Shown here in pieces: positions 1 to 5,283 of a DNA stretch of 5,283 bases. Position 1 is the stretch's first letter; every line of letters begins with the position of its first letter. Source of the stretch: Planctomycetaceae bacterium. Lineage in GTDB: Bacteria > Planctomycetota > Planctomycetia > Pirellulales > Pirellulaceae. A program made the position numbers and the translations under genes. The stretch lies in contig PKCQ01000450.1 of assembly GCA_002862265.1 (NCBI GenBank), forward strand, positions 1-5,283, read 5' to 3'. The notes beneath the pieces are model-generated. The model was not told where the DNA came from. It saw nothing but the letters and a program-made list of their open reading frames with translations, and made no database searches.

Positions 1-1
1 A

Positions 2-790
2 CCAGCTGCTGAATCGAGTCCAGATCTAGGAATTGCCCCTATAATCGCTTCCGCAACCTTGGACGCGTTCGACGCTGTAATCGTGCGTAGCATGCCGCTC
101 GGCTCGCTGGAGCAAGTCATCTTTCGCATGGACTGCCTGCATGTCGCCCAAGAACGCGGCACACTGATTCTCAATCCGCCACGTTGCCTCGAAATCGCCA
201 TCGACAAGTGGTTGGCCCTGCATCGCCTCCAGCGGGCGGATCTAGACGTCCCCGACACCATCGCTTGTCAAGCTCGGGACCAAGCGATCGAGGCTTGGCA
301 ACAACTGGGCAAAGATGTTCTCGTGAAACCAATCTTCGGTGGGGAAGGGCGGGGAATCTTGAGGGTTCAAGATGAAGATTCGGCCTGGCGAATCAGCAGT
401 ACTTTGCAGCAACTGGGCAGCGTGCTCTACTTGCAACAGTTCATAGAGCATTCGGGGTACGATATTCGCGTCCTTTTCCTCGGCGAGAAAACTTGGGCTG
501 TCAAGCGTTACGCTGCTGCGGGAAATTGGCGCACCAATGTCACACAAGGAGCCAGAGTCGAACCCCATGAACTCAGCGGGCTAGAACACTCCATTGCCTT
601 GCGTGCAATTCAAGCCGTCAGCGCGGATGCCAAGCGAAGTTTTCTCGGCGTCGACTTGTTACCAGCTCGTAACGGAAAGACATACGTACTGGAAGTCAAT
701 GCTGTTCCAGGCTGGAAAGGCCTAGCCCGAGCTTTGAACATCGATATCGCTGATGAATTGACAGGCTGGCTGAGTCAAGAACTTACCTAG
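2..790 (+). CDS. RimK-family ATP-grasp alpha-L-glutamate ligase, 5'-truncated by the window edge (MptN-like candidate)
   Basis: The frame is open from base 2 to the TAG at 788-790 (262 codons) and has no stop at the left edge. The TTG at 59 is therefore probably not the start, and roughly 30-40 N-terminal residues are likely missing. ATP-grasp signatures are clear: the nucleotide-binding Lys and Gly-rich loop VKPIFGGEGRG (323-355), the DIR segment (461-469) before a beta strand, and the C-terminal metal/ATP motif LEVNAVPGWKGL (689-724) with Glu and Asn ligands. The family (COG0189) uses ATP to join L-glutamate to a carboxylate. Members include RimK (ribosomal protein S6), CofF (F420) and MptN (tetrahydromethanopterin). 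The early segment with NPP and a D-K pair resembles the RimK-like ligases linked to H4MPT C1 genes in methylotrophs and planctomycetes. That substrate is an inference, since no other H4MPT gene is in view. It is probably cytosolic. Family confidence is high and substrate confidence low. Confidence 0.88.
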   Translation, partial: PAAESSPDLGIAPIIASATLDAFDAVIVRSMPLGSLEQVIFRMDCLHVAQERGTLILNPPRCLEIAIDKWLALHRLQRADLDVPDTIACQARDQAIEAWQQLGKDVLVKPIFGGEGRGILRVQDEDSAWRISSTLQQLGSVLYLQQFIEHSGYDIRVLFLGEKTWAVKRYAAAGNWRTNVTQGARVEPHELSGLEHSIALRAIQAVSADAKRSFLGVDLLPARNGKTYVLEVNAVPGWKGLARALNIDIADELTGWLSQELT

Positions 791-832
791 CTCTTAGACC
801 CACATTAATGGGGAAGCCACCGGCAAGAGCTA
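788..832 (+). terminator. Possible stem-loop after the ATP-grasp gene
   Basis: Perfect 8-base arms TAGCTCTT (788-795) and AAGAGCTA (825-832) enclose 29 bases. Inside, CCCA (799-802) can pair with TGGG (809-812). The left arm begins at the stop codon, a usual place for a terminator. No T-run follows (taaacacaca), so factor-independent termination is doubtful. It may be a transcript-end structure or chance. Confidence 0.3.
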
Positions 833-877
833 AACACACACAGTTCCACCTTAATTCGAATCGCCCGTACCAATCAT

Positions 878-2569
878 ATGTCAGCAGCGGACACTCCCGA
901 AAACATCGCCTTGCGTCTTCGTCCTATTGCAGATGCACATCTGGCGAAGATTGCGATGGCTTCTCCGCTAGGCAGCCACCGTGATGGCACCAATCGTCCG
1001 TATGACACAATGAACTTTGCGGAACTGGAACTCCACACGTCCTCGATCGCAGCTGGCTTTCAAGAAATGGGTATCGGCCCAGGCAAGCGAATTGTGATGC
1101 TCGTTCGCTTCGGAGCCGACTTCATATCACTAGTATTTGCGCTGCTCAAAGCCGGAGCTGTCGTTGTTCTAATCGATCCAGGCATGGGACGCAAGAATCT
1201 CCTGAAGTGCCTCGAAGCTACCAACCCAGATGGTTTCGTGGCGATCCCGGCTGCTCATGCAATACGCATTGCGATGTCACAAAGATTCCCCAACGCGAAG
1301 CTAAACGTGACTGTTGGCCCACGCTTCGGCTTTCTTCCCAAGCCGACCCTCAGTCAACTTGCTGGCACGCCATCCTCTCTATTCCAACCTCCAAAGATCA
1401 AACAGAAATCCGAAGCTGCGATCATCTTCACCACAGGGAGCACCGGGCCACCAAAGGGCGTCCTGTATACGCATCAGACCTTTAACAACCAAGTCGATCA
1501 ACTTGTCGGTCATTACAACCTCCAACCTGGCGGCAAGGATCTTTCTGGTTTTCCCTTGTTCGGGCTGTTCAATGCAGTGATGGGAACCACAACCGTTATC
1601 CCTGACATGGATCCCACCAAGCCTGCTGACGTGTCACCTCCCAAGTTGATGGACGCGGTGGATCAGTGGCAGATCAATCAAGCATTCGGCTCACCAGCAC
1701 TCTGGACAACCGTGGGCCGCTATGCCAAAGAGCATGGGCGTCGCGTCGAATCGTTGAAGATGGTTTTCTCAGCTGGCGCTCCGGTGCCACCTCACGTTCT
1801 AGAATGGATGAGAAACACGATGCATCCCGACGGAGTGATGTATACGCCTTACGGTGCCACCGAATCACTCCCGGTCGCTTCGATAGAGTCACGCGAAGTC
1901 TTGGAAGAAACCGCCCAAAAGTGCCAGCAAGGACAAGGAACTTGTGTTGGCGGCCGTTTTTCAGGCATCGAGTGGAGGATCGTCGAGATCACCGATGGAC
2001 CACTCGAGTCGATCGAACAGTGCCAAGAATTACCGGTTGGCGAGATCGGCGAGTTGATGGTCAAAGGCAAGGTGGTGACTCGTGAGTATGTCACTCGGAC
2101 GGATCAGAACGCCCTGCACAAAGTGCGTGACGGCGCTTCCTTCTGGCACCGCATGGGCGACGTTGGATACCTGGATGAGCAGAATCGCTTTTGGTGCTGC
2201 GGCCGGAAGTCGCATCGCGTTCGCATCTCGGCGGACGCCAGTGAAGACTTGTACACCGAGCCCATTGAGGCACTATTCAACAATCATCCCAAGATCCATC
2301 GCTGTGCGTTGGTCGGAGTCGGAGAACCGGGGGCGCAAACTCCTGTTATCATTGCCGAACCATGGCCGGAAACGCGTCCCAAAGACCGAGTGGGTGAGGG
2401 CCAGCTGCTTCGCGAGTTGATGCAAATCGCGGAGACGAACGAAAGCACCAAGGCGATTCAGAACATCTTCATCTTTCCGAAGCGGCTGCCGACCGATATC
2501 CGCCACAACTCTAAGATCTTTCGGGAGCAGTTGGCGCCTTGGGCCCAGAAAGAACTTTCCTCGCGTTAG
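878..2569 (+). CDS. oleC: OleC-like acyl-adenylate-forming enzyme (olefin beta-lactone synthetase family)
   Basis: This 563-residue protein belongs to the ANL (AMP-forming ligase) superfamily. The P-loop is FTTGSTGPPKG (residues 184-194). FPLFGLF at 225-231 and VIPDMDP at 240-246 match the block typical of OleC. Then come FSAGAPVPP (297-305), the adenine/ATP motif YTPYGATES (322-330), the ribose-binding Asp in MGDVGY (D428), the hinge region CGRKSHRV (441-448), and the C-terminal RHNSKIF (542-548) carrying the likely catalytic Lys546. OleC converts a beta-hydroxy fatty acid plus ATP into a beta-lactone, AMP and PPi, before decarboxylation to an olefin. Many planctomycete annotations call this family fatty acid CoA ligase or peptide synthase. 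ATG 878 is the first start after the in-frame stop at 806, with no Shine-Dalgarno visible. No oleA, oleB or oleD lies in the window, so an acyl-CoA or acyl-AMP role with another partner remains possible. No signal peptide or membrane segment is evident. Confidence 0.85.
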   Translation: MSAADTPENIALRLRPIADAHLAKIAMASPLGSHRDGTNRPYDTMNFAELELHTSSIAAGFQEMGIGPGKRIVMLVRFGADFISLVFALLKAGAVVVLIDPGMGRKNLLKCLEATNPDGFVAIPAAHAIRIAMSQRFPNAKLNVTVGPRFGFLPKPTLSQLAGTPSSLFQPPKIKQKSEAAIIFTTGSTGPPKGVLYTHQTFNNQVDQLVGHYNLQPGGKDLSGFPLFGLFNAVMGTTTVIPDMDPTKPADVSPPKLMDAVDQWQINQAFGSPALWTTVGRYAKEHGRRVESLKMVFSAGAPVPPHVLEWMRNTMHPDGVMYTPYGATESLPVASIESREVLEETAQKCQQGQGTCVGGRFSGIEWRIVEITDGPLESIEQCQELPVGEIGELMVKGKVVTREYVTRTDQNALHKVRDGASFWHRMGDVGYLDEQNRFWCCGRKSHRVRISADASEDLYTEPIEALFNNHPKIHRCALVGVGEPGAQTPVIIAEPWPETRPKDRVGEGQLLRELMQIAETNESTKAIQNIFIFPKRLPTDIRHNSKIFREQLAPWAQKELSSR

Positions 2570-2594
2570 CAAAATGCCAAGATTGAAACATCAT

Positions 2595-2598
2595 GAGG
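2595..2598 (+). promoter_or_regulatory. Ribosome binding site favouring the rarA start at 2605
   Basis: GAGG lies 6 bases upstream of ATG 2605, whereas the in-frame ATG at 2593 has no purine-rich element before it (gccaagattgaaacatc). GAGG overlaps the 2593 codon series, so it can serve only the second ATG. It is one of few recognisable Shine-Dalgarno elements in the window. Confidence 0.5.
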
Positions 2599-2604
2599 CG
2601 CCCC

Positions 2605-3864
2605 ATGGACCTATTTAGCCAACAGATCGAAGAAAATCTTAACAAGAATTTGCCACTTGCTGCACGGATGCGACCCCGCAACCTAAATGAGTTTTGTGGC
2701 CAGAGGCACTTTTTGGGTGAAGGTAAATTACTGCGGCGGATGATCGATGCTCGGCGTATCAGTTCCGTCATCTTTTACGGACCGCCTGGCACTGGCAAGA
2801 CCACGCTTGCTCACCTACTTGCATCTGAGACAGGAGGCACCGTCAAATTGCTCAGTGCTGTAACCAGCGGCGTCAAAGACGTGCGTGAGGTTTTAGCCTG
2901 GGCTCAGGACGAGGTTGCATCAGGCAGTCCACGGCCACTCCTGTTCGTCGATGAGATCCATCGCTTCAATCGTTCACAACAAGATGCTCTTCTACCTGAC
3001 GTGGAAGCAGGAGTCGTCAGCTTGATCGGAGCGACTACCAGCAATCCCTATTTCGCCGTTAATGGAGCTTTGCTCAGCCGCAGTCAAGTCTTTCAGTTTC
3101 AGCCTCTCGACGAGAAGGATCTGCTTCGGCTGTTGAATTCCGCACTCTCTGATTCGCAAAGAGGGTTTGGAAGTTGCGACATCACCTACTCAGATAAACC
3201 GCTGAGTTACTTGGCCCAAGCCTGCGAAGGTGACGCACGTAAGGCGCTAGGCGTCCTCGAGATTGCAGTTCTTTCCTCCGGGGATGGCCACATTGAGTTG
3301 ACAGAGGACTTACTGCGAGAGTCGATGCAGCAAAAGACGATTCAGTATGACGGATCGGGTGATGAACACTACGATGTATCCAGTGCTCTCATCAAGAGTA
3401 TTCGTGGCACTGATCCAGACGCAGCACTATATTGGCTCGCCCGCATGCTGGAAGCCGGAGAGGACATTCGCTTCATCTGCCGACGCTTGATCATTCTTGC
3501 AAGCGAGGACATCGGCAACGCAGACCCTCAGGCGCTCAACATAGCCGTCTCTGCTGCTCAGGCCTGCGAGATGGTTGGCTTGCCGGAATGCCAGTTGACG
3601 CTGTCGCAGACGGTCATTTACTTGGCCTGTGCCGAAAAGAGCAACGCTGCTACTTCGGCTATATCTTCAGCCAGAAGTGAAGTACGAGACGGCACGTTGA
3701 TTCCGGTTCCCGTGCACTTGCGAGACGCTCACAATCAGGGAGCAAAAGAGCTCGGACATGGAGCGGGCTATCGGTACTCACACGACGAAGAAGATGGCAT
3801 CGCGGACCAAGATTACCTGGGCGTGGACCGCGAGTTCTTTCATCCCACCAATCGAGGCTGGTAG
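2605..3864 (+). CDS. rarA: Replication-associated recombination protein A (RarA/MgsA), AAA+ ATPase, apparently shortened at the C-terminus
   Basis: RarA/MgsA is a clamp-loader-like AAA+ ATPase acting at stalled replication forks (WRNIP1/Mgs1 homologue). Numbering from ATG 2605: an opening LAARMRPRNLNEFCGQ block, Walker A GPPGTGKTT (59-67), Walker B LLFVDEIHRFN (112-122), sensor 1 GATTSNP (142-148), the arginine finger in LLSRS (R159), and sensor 2 GDARK (209-213). The C-terminal oligomerisation domain follows, with GEDIRFICRRLIILASEDIGNAD and HGAGYRYSHD. ATG 2605 is preferred because family members begin M-x-LF and GAGG precedes it; ATG 2593 would add MRRP. The gene starts 35 bases after the OleC-like gene, so co-transcription is likely. 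The product is 419 residues, ending ...NRGW at TAG 3862, where the family normally continues with Glu and a terminal helix; E. coli RarA is about 447. The ATPase core and tetramer domain look intact, so function is probably retained. Confidence 0.95.
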   Translation: MDLFSQQIEENLNKNLPLAARMRPRNLNEFCGQRHFLGEGKLLRRMIDARRISSVIFYGPPGTGKTTLAHLLASETGGTVKLLSAVTSGVKDVREVLAWAQDEVASGSPRPLLFVDEIHRFNRSQQDALLPDVEAGVVSLIGATTSNPYFAVNGALLSRSQVFQFQPLDEKDLLRLLNSALSDSQRGFGSCDITYSDKPLSYLAQACEGDARKALGVLEIAVLSSGDGHIELTEDLLRESMQQKTIQYDGSGDEHYDVSSALIKSIRGTDPDAALYWLARMLEAGEDIRFICRRLIILASEDIGNADPQALNIAVSAAQACEMVGLPECQLTLSQTVIYLACAEKSNAATSAISSARSEVRDGTLIPVPVHLRDAHNQGAKELGHGAGYRYSHDEEDGIADQDYLGVDREFFHPTNRGW

Positions 3865-3927
3865 GGCCAAATCTCCCAACGGCTAGAAGAGATTCGAGCT
3901 CGATTCCGGGCCACGAGAGCGAATTAA
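3862..3927 (+). other. rarA: Read-through frame after the rarA TAG: apparent remnant of the native RarA C-terminus
   Basis: After TAG 3862-3864 the same frame runs 20 sense codons to TAA 3925-3927 and reads GQISQRLEEIRARFRATRAN. This is a charged amphipathic helix of the kind that ends RarA proteins after an RG-(aromatic/Leu)-Glu motif. Changing the single base T3862 to G would give GAG (Glu), restoring NRGWEGQISQRLEEI and a 440-residue protein close to the usual length. The stretch therefore looks like coding sequence separated by a recent nonsense change or a base-call error. Family comparison is from memory. Confidence 0.7.
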
Positions 3928-3962
3928 TTTGGGCTCTCTCTCGGGAGCATTCGGTCAGAGCC
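3915..3962 (+). terminator. Two mutually exclusive hairpins at the end of rarA
   Basis: GAGAGC (3915-3920) can pair with GCTCTC (3933-3938) across a 12-base loop. Alternatively GGCTCT (3932-3937) can pair with AGAGCC (3957-3962), with CTC/GAG (3938-3940/3945-3947) able to stack inside. The shared segment 3933-3937 prevents both forming together. The position right at the TAA of the extended rarA frame suits a terminator, but only TTGT follows the second hairpin, so intrinsic termination is weakly supported. Confidence 0.3.
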
Positions 3963-4027
3963 TTGTGCGCAAAAACGCCCCTGCCGAAAACTAATCGGGC
4001 TGGGGACACGGCTAGCGAATAAAAGTG

Positions 4028-4042
4028 GCAAAATATTTTTGC
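4028..4042. repeat. AT-rich inverted repeat GCAAAA-TAT-TTTTGC
   Basis: Perfect 6-base arms are separated by 3 bases and contain AATATT (4032-4037), the same hexamer that recurs at 4125 and 4155. It could be a protein-binding site or chance in AT-rich spacer DNA. Confidence 0.35.
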
Positions 4043-4084
4043 TTGTGGCCGATCCGTCCGCTTCCGTCATGGGTTCTATTACTG

Positions 4085-4094
4085 GCAAGCTTGC
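4085..4094. repeat. 10-base perfect palindrome GCAAGCTTGC
   Basis: A perfect palindrome centred on AAGCTT, 6 bases before the tandem GTGCCCC repeat. Its placement within the presumed promoter of the response regulator makes a dimeric-regulator site possible, but a 10-base palindrome alone is weak evidence. Confidence 0.3.
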
Positions 4095-4100
4095 TATAGC

Positions 4101-4118
4101 GTGCCCCAGAAGTGCCCC
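4101..4118 (+). promoter_or_regulatory. Tandem 7-4-7 direct repeat GTGCCCC-AGAA-GTGCCCC, candidate OmpR/PhoB-type operator
   Basis: Two identical 7-base units with a 4-base spacer repeat every 11 bases, one helical turn. This is the geometry of the E. coli pho box (two 7-base direct repeats, 4-base spacer) bound head-to-tail by PhoB-family winged-helix regulators. The element ends 76 bases before the start codon of a regulator of exactly that family, which suggests autoregulation. The sequence itself differs from the E. coli pho box, so the signal recognised is unknown. Confidence 0.5.
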
Positions 4119-4121
4119 TCT

Positions 4122-4165
4122 GAAAATATTCTGATAGCCACGCGTGCTTCGAAAAATATTCGAAG
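4122..4165 (+). promoter_or_regulatory. Paired GAAA(A)ATATTC elements and a 7-bp hairpin before the response regulator start
   Basis: GAAAATATTC (4122-4131) and GAAAAATATTC (4151-4161) place the hexamer AATATT exactly 30 bases apart (4125 and 4155), about three helical turns. The second copy sits within a perfect hairpin: CTTCGAA (4147-4153), loop AAATA, TTCGAAG (4159-4165), ending 29 bases before ATG 4195. It may be an operator, or a leader structure if transcription starts upstream. AATATT at 4125 could also be a poor -10. Confidence 0.35.
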
Positions 4166-4194
4166 ATTTCTCTATCTCTGCCTGATATCCATCA

Positions 4195-4932
4195 ATGCTT
4201 GAAATATCCACTAATGTGCTTGTGATTACTGATGACCGGTTACTTGCCGATTCGATTCATGCGCGACTCACTCAGCTAAGTTACTTTTGCGACATTCAGT
4301 CGGACGGCGCCAGTGCCGTGGAAGCCGTGTCGAATAACAACTACAAAGTTGTTCTGCTCGACCTAGCGTTGTCGGACGGGTCTGCACTAGGAATTCTTCG
4401 GTGCATTCATGAAGCAGATGAAAACCTGAATGTCATCATGATGACTCCAATCGACTTCCAACAAGAACGCCTCGCGGGACTAGAAGCCGGCGCTGATGAC
4501 TTCATCCTGAAGCCCATCCAAATGGCCGAGCTCAAAGCTCGAATCGAAGCGTCCTTAGTGCGTTCGCGCACGAAACCGAAGACACGCTTGGAGCACACAG
4601 ACTTGCGAATGGATTTGACCAACCGCACGGTTCAGCGGGGCGAGAGGCAAATTTCTTTGACGCCGACGGAATTTCGTATCCTTGAAATCTTAATGCGTAA
4701 CCAAGGGCGAGTTGTCACTCGCCGGATGCTTTGCGAGTTTCTCTGGAACCCTGACTGGGAAGGAGTAACGAACGTGATTGAAGTGCACATCAATCGCTTG
4801 CGTACCAAGATCAACCAAGACGGAGACCAACAGGTCATCCACACCGTGCGCGGCAGTGGCTATATTCTTAGAACCCCTGAAAGTGCACCACCAACTCCCA
4901 TAGGTAGCCGGCAGTCCACAGCATACGCTTAG
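4195..4932 (+). CDS. OmpR/PhoB-family two-component response regulator, no adjacent kinase
   Basis: This 245-residue DNA-binding regulator has an N-terminal receiver domain (about 7-120) with acidic pocket D13/D14, phospho-acceptor D56 (LLDLALSDG), switch Thr84 and the invariant K106-P107 in ADDFILKPI. A C-terminal winged helix (about 133-228) has LTPTEFRILEILMRNQGRVVT, recognition helix VTNVIEVHINRLRTKI (191-206) and wing RGSGYIL (219-225). It is predicted to be cytosolic, phosphorylated on D56 by a histidine kinase and then to bind tandem DNA repeats as a dimer. ATG 4195 is the first start after the in-frame TGA at 4183; no Shine-Dalgarno is visible. All key residues are present; Pro follows Thr84 where Ala is usual. 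A Pro/Ser-rich tail of about 18 residues follows the wing. A 7-4-7 repeat lies upstream and a terminator-like hairpin downstream, suggesting a monocistronic, possibly autoregulated gene. Its target genes are unknown. Confidence 0.93.
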   Translation: MLEISTNVLVITDDRLLADSIHARLTQLSYFCDIQSDGASAVEAVSNNNYKVVLLDLALSDGSALGILRCIHEADENLNVIMMTPIDFQQERLAGLEAGADDFILKPIQMAELKARIEASLVRSRTKPKTRLEHTDLRMDLTNRTVQRGERQISLTPTEFRILEILMRNQGRVVTRRMLCEFLWNPDWEGVTNVIEVHINRLRTKINQDGDQQVIHTVRGSGYILRTPESAPPTPIGSRQSTAYA

Positions 4933-4947
4933 TGGCTGCGCATTTTG

Positions 4948-5009
4948 CAAACGAAACTTGGTCGATTCCACTGCCGGAAAAGTGCTTCGACTTGGCTCAA
5001 ACGAAGCTT
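4948..5009. repeat. Imperfect 12-base direct repeat CAAACGAA(A/G)CTT
   Basis: Copies at 4948-4959 and 4998-5009 differ at one base and start 50 bases apart in the spacer after the response regulator. The second copy forms the right arm of the terminator-like hairpin. No third copy was seen nearby. Confidence 0.4.
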
Positions 5010-5012
5010 TTC
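4977..5012 (+). terminator. Likely intrinsic terminator of the response regulator gene
   Basis: GCTTCG (4984-4989) pairs with CGAAGC (5002-5007) across a 12-base loop, and TTTTC follows directly. Upstream GAAAA (4977-4981) can extend the stem by pairing with TTTTC (5008-5012) around a 2-base bulge, so the structure may work on both strands. It lies 44 bases past the TAG at 4930-4932. The T-run is short (4), hence moderate confidence. Confidence 0.45.
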
Positions 5013-5159
5013 ACTCGAAAGCCTCTCTAAGATCATTTACCGGGGTATAGAGCGGGCGGCGATTTCAGGATAGCTTGGCATGCTCAAATAAATCGAGAGT
5101 GCTGAGAATTATATTTTCAGACCTCATGAGAATCCTTCTTTTTCGCCCACGTTCGCCTG

Positions 5160-5283
5160 ATGTACCTGACCGAAAATCCAGTTCTCCAACGAGAATTGCT
5201 GACTAACCTCCGGGCCAGCCGAGCATTCATCTTAATGCTTGTCTACCAGATGGCGCTCGCCTCAGTGCTTCTAGTTGCTTACC
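5160..5283 (+). CDS. N-terminus of a membrane protein, probably an ABC-2 type transporter permease (3' end outside the window)
   Basis: An ATG at 5160 opens a frame that runs uninterrupted to the right edge (41 codons). It is the only ATG, GTG or TTG in frame after the TGA at 5127-5129. The visible protein begins MYLTENPVLQRELLTNLRAS, then enters a hydrophobic stretch (about residues 23-41) that looks like the first transmembrane helix. A short NPVLxREL-like amphipathic lead before a first helix is typical of planctomycetal ABC-2 type permease subunits, which move substrates across the cytoplasmic membrane with an ABC ATPase. The identification rests on this short segment and memory of the family. 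No Shine-Dalgarno is visible. It starts 227 bases after the response regulator stop, beyond a terminator-like hairpin, so it is probably transcribed separately. Confidence 0.65.
   Translation, partial: MYLTENPVLQRELLTNLRASRAFILMLVYQMALASVLLVAY

Larger units (their letters stand above)
3928..4194. other. Structured intergenic region upstream of the response regulator
   Basis: No convincing gene is seen on either strand; open frames here have no recognisable domain and are broken or overlap rarA antisense. From left to right it holds the rarA-end hairpins, an AT-rich palindrome around 4035, a 10-base palindrome at 4085-4094, a tandem 7-4-7 repeat at 4101-4118, and two AATATT elements 30 bases apart ending in a hairpin 29 bases before the start codon at 4195. 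It is best read as terminator plus promoter/operator DNA. No clear -35/-10 pair could be assigned. Confidence 0.6.

Noticed and set aside
59..61. TTG at 59 as the start of the ATP-grasp gene
   Set aside because: The frame stays open back to base 2 and the upstream codons look like coding sequence; the N-terminal family core needs residues before this point, so the gene is cut by the window edge.
2593..2604. ATG 2593 as the rarA start, adding MRRP
   Set aside because: No Shine-Dalgarno precedes it, whereas GAGG is well placed for ATG 2605 and RarA proteins usually begin M-x-LF. It remains possible.
2273..2771. Minus-strand open frames opposite the OleC-like gene and rarA
   Set aside because: They are antisense shadows of two well-supported genes and carry no motifs of their own.
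3924..4211. 95-codon minus-strand frame across the intergenic region
   Set aside because: No domain or family resemblance; it spans the hairpins and repeats and overlaps the response regulator start. It looks like an accidental open frame.
5126..5206. Short frame from ATG 5126 (MRILLFRPRSP..., 26 codons)
   Set aside because: It overlaps the permease start in another frame, has no recognisable domain and no ribosome site; treated as chance.
1..5283. CRISPR array, IS element, tRNA or phage signature
   Set aside because: No regularly spaced repeats, transposase motif, terminal inverted repeats or cloverleaf-like tRNA sequence was seen.

Overview
The window looks like chromosomal DNA from a Planctomycetota bacterium, most likely of the Pirellulales/Rhodopirellula type. 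This is inferred from protein character: a RimK-like ligase of the kind used in tetrahydromethanopterin (H4MPT) metabolism, an OleC-like ligase, and an ABC-2 type membrane protein starting with an NPVLQRELL-like segment. Moderate GC, loose gene spacing and mostly absent Shine-Dalgarno sequences fit as well. No database search was possible, so the lineage is an inference. All five genes lie on the + strand.

Layout: (1) 2-790 is the 3' part of a RimK-family ATP-grasp alpha-L-glutamate ligase whose start lies left of the window. (2) 878-2569 is a complete OleC-like acyl-adenylate-forming enzyme (beta-lactone synthetase family). (3) 2605-3864 is rarA/mgsA, the AAA+ replication-associated recombination factor, placed close behind the OleC-like gene. 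It ends at a TAG exactly where the family has a conserved Glu, and the same frame stays open for 20 more codons that read like the normal RarA C-terminal helix. (4) 3928-4194 is a structured intergenic stretch with several inverted repeats and a perfect 7-4-7 direct repeat, GTGCCCC-AGAA-GTGCCCC, which has the geometry of an OmpR/PhoB-type operator. (5) 4195-4932 is a complete OmpR/PhoB-type response regulator with no kinase beside it. (6) 4933-5159 is non-coding and holds a likely intrinsic terminator. (7) 5160-5283 is the first 41 codons of a membrane protein resembling planctomycetal ABC-2 type permeases.

The genes do not form an obvious single pathway. The first could serve C1 cofactor (H4MPT) glutamylation, the second makes an activated acyl intermediate or beta-lactone, and the third serves replication-fork maintenance. 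The response regulator appears to be its own transcription unit and may control itself and/or the downstream transporter. I see no CRISPR array, phage gene, insertion sequence, rRNA or tRNA. The most noteworthy points are the rarA nonsense codon with intact downstream coding sequence, and the tandem 7-4-7 repeat upstream of the response regulator.
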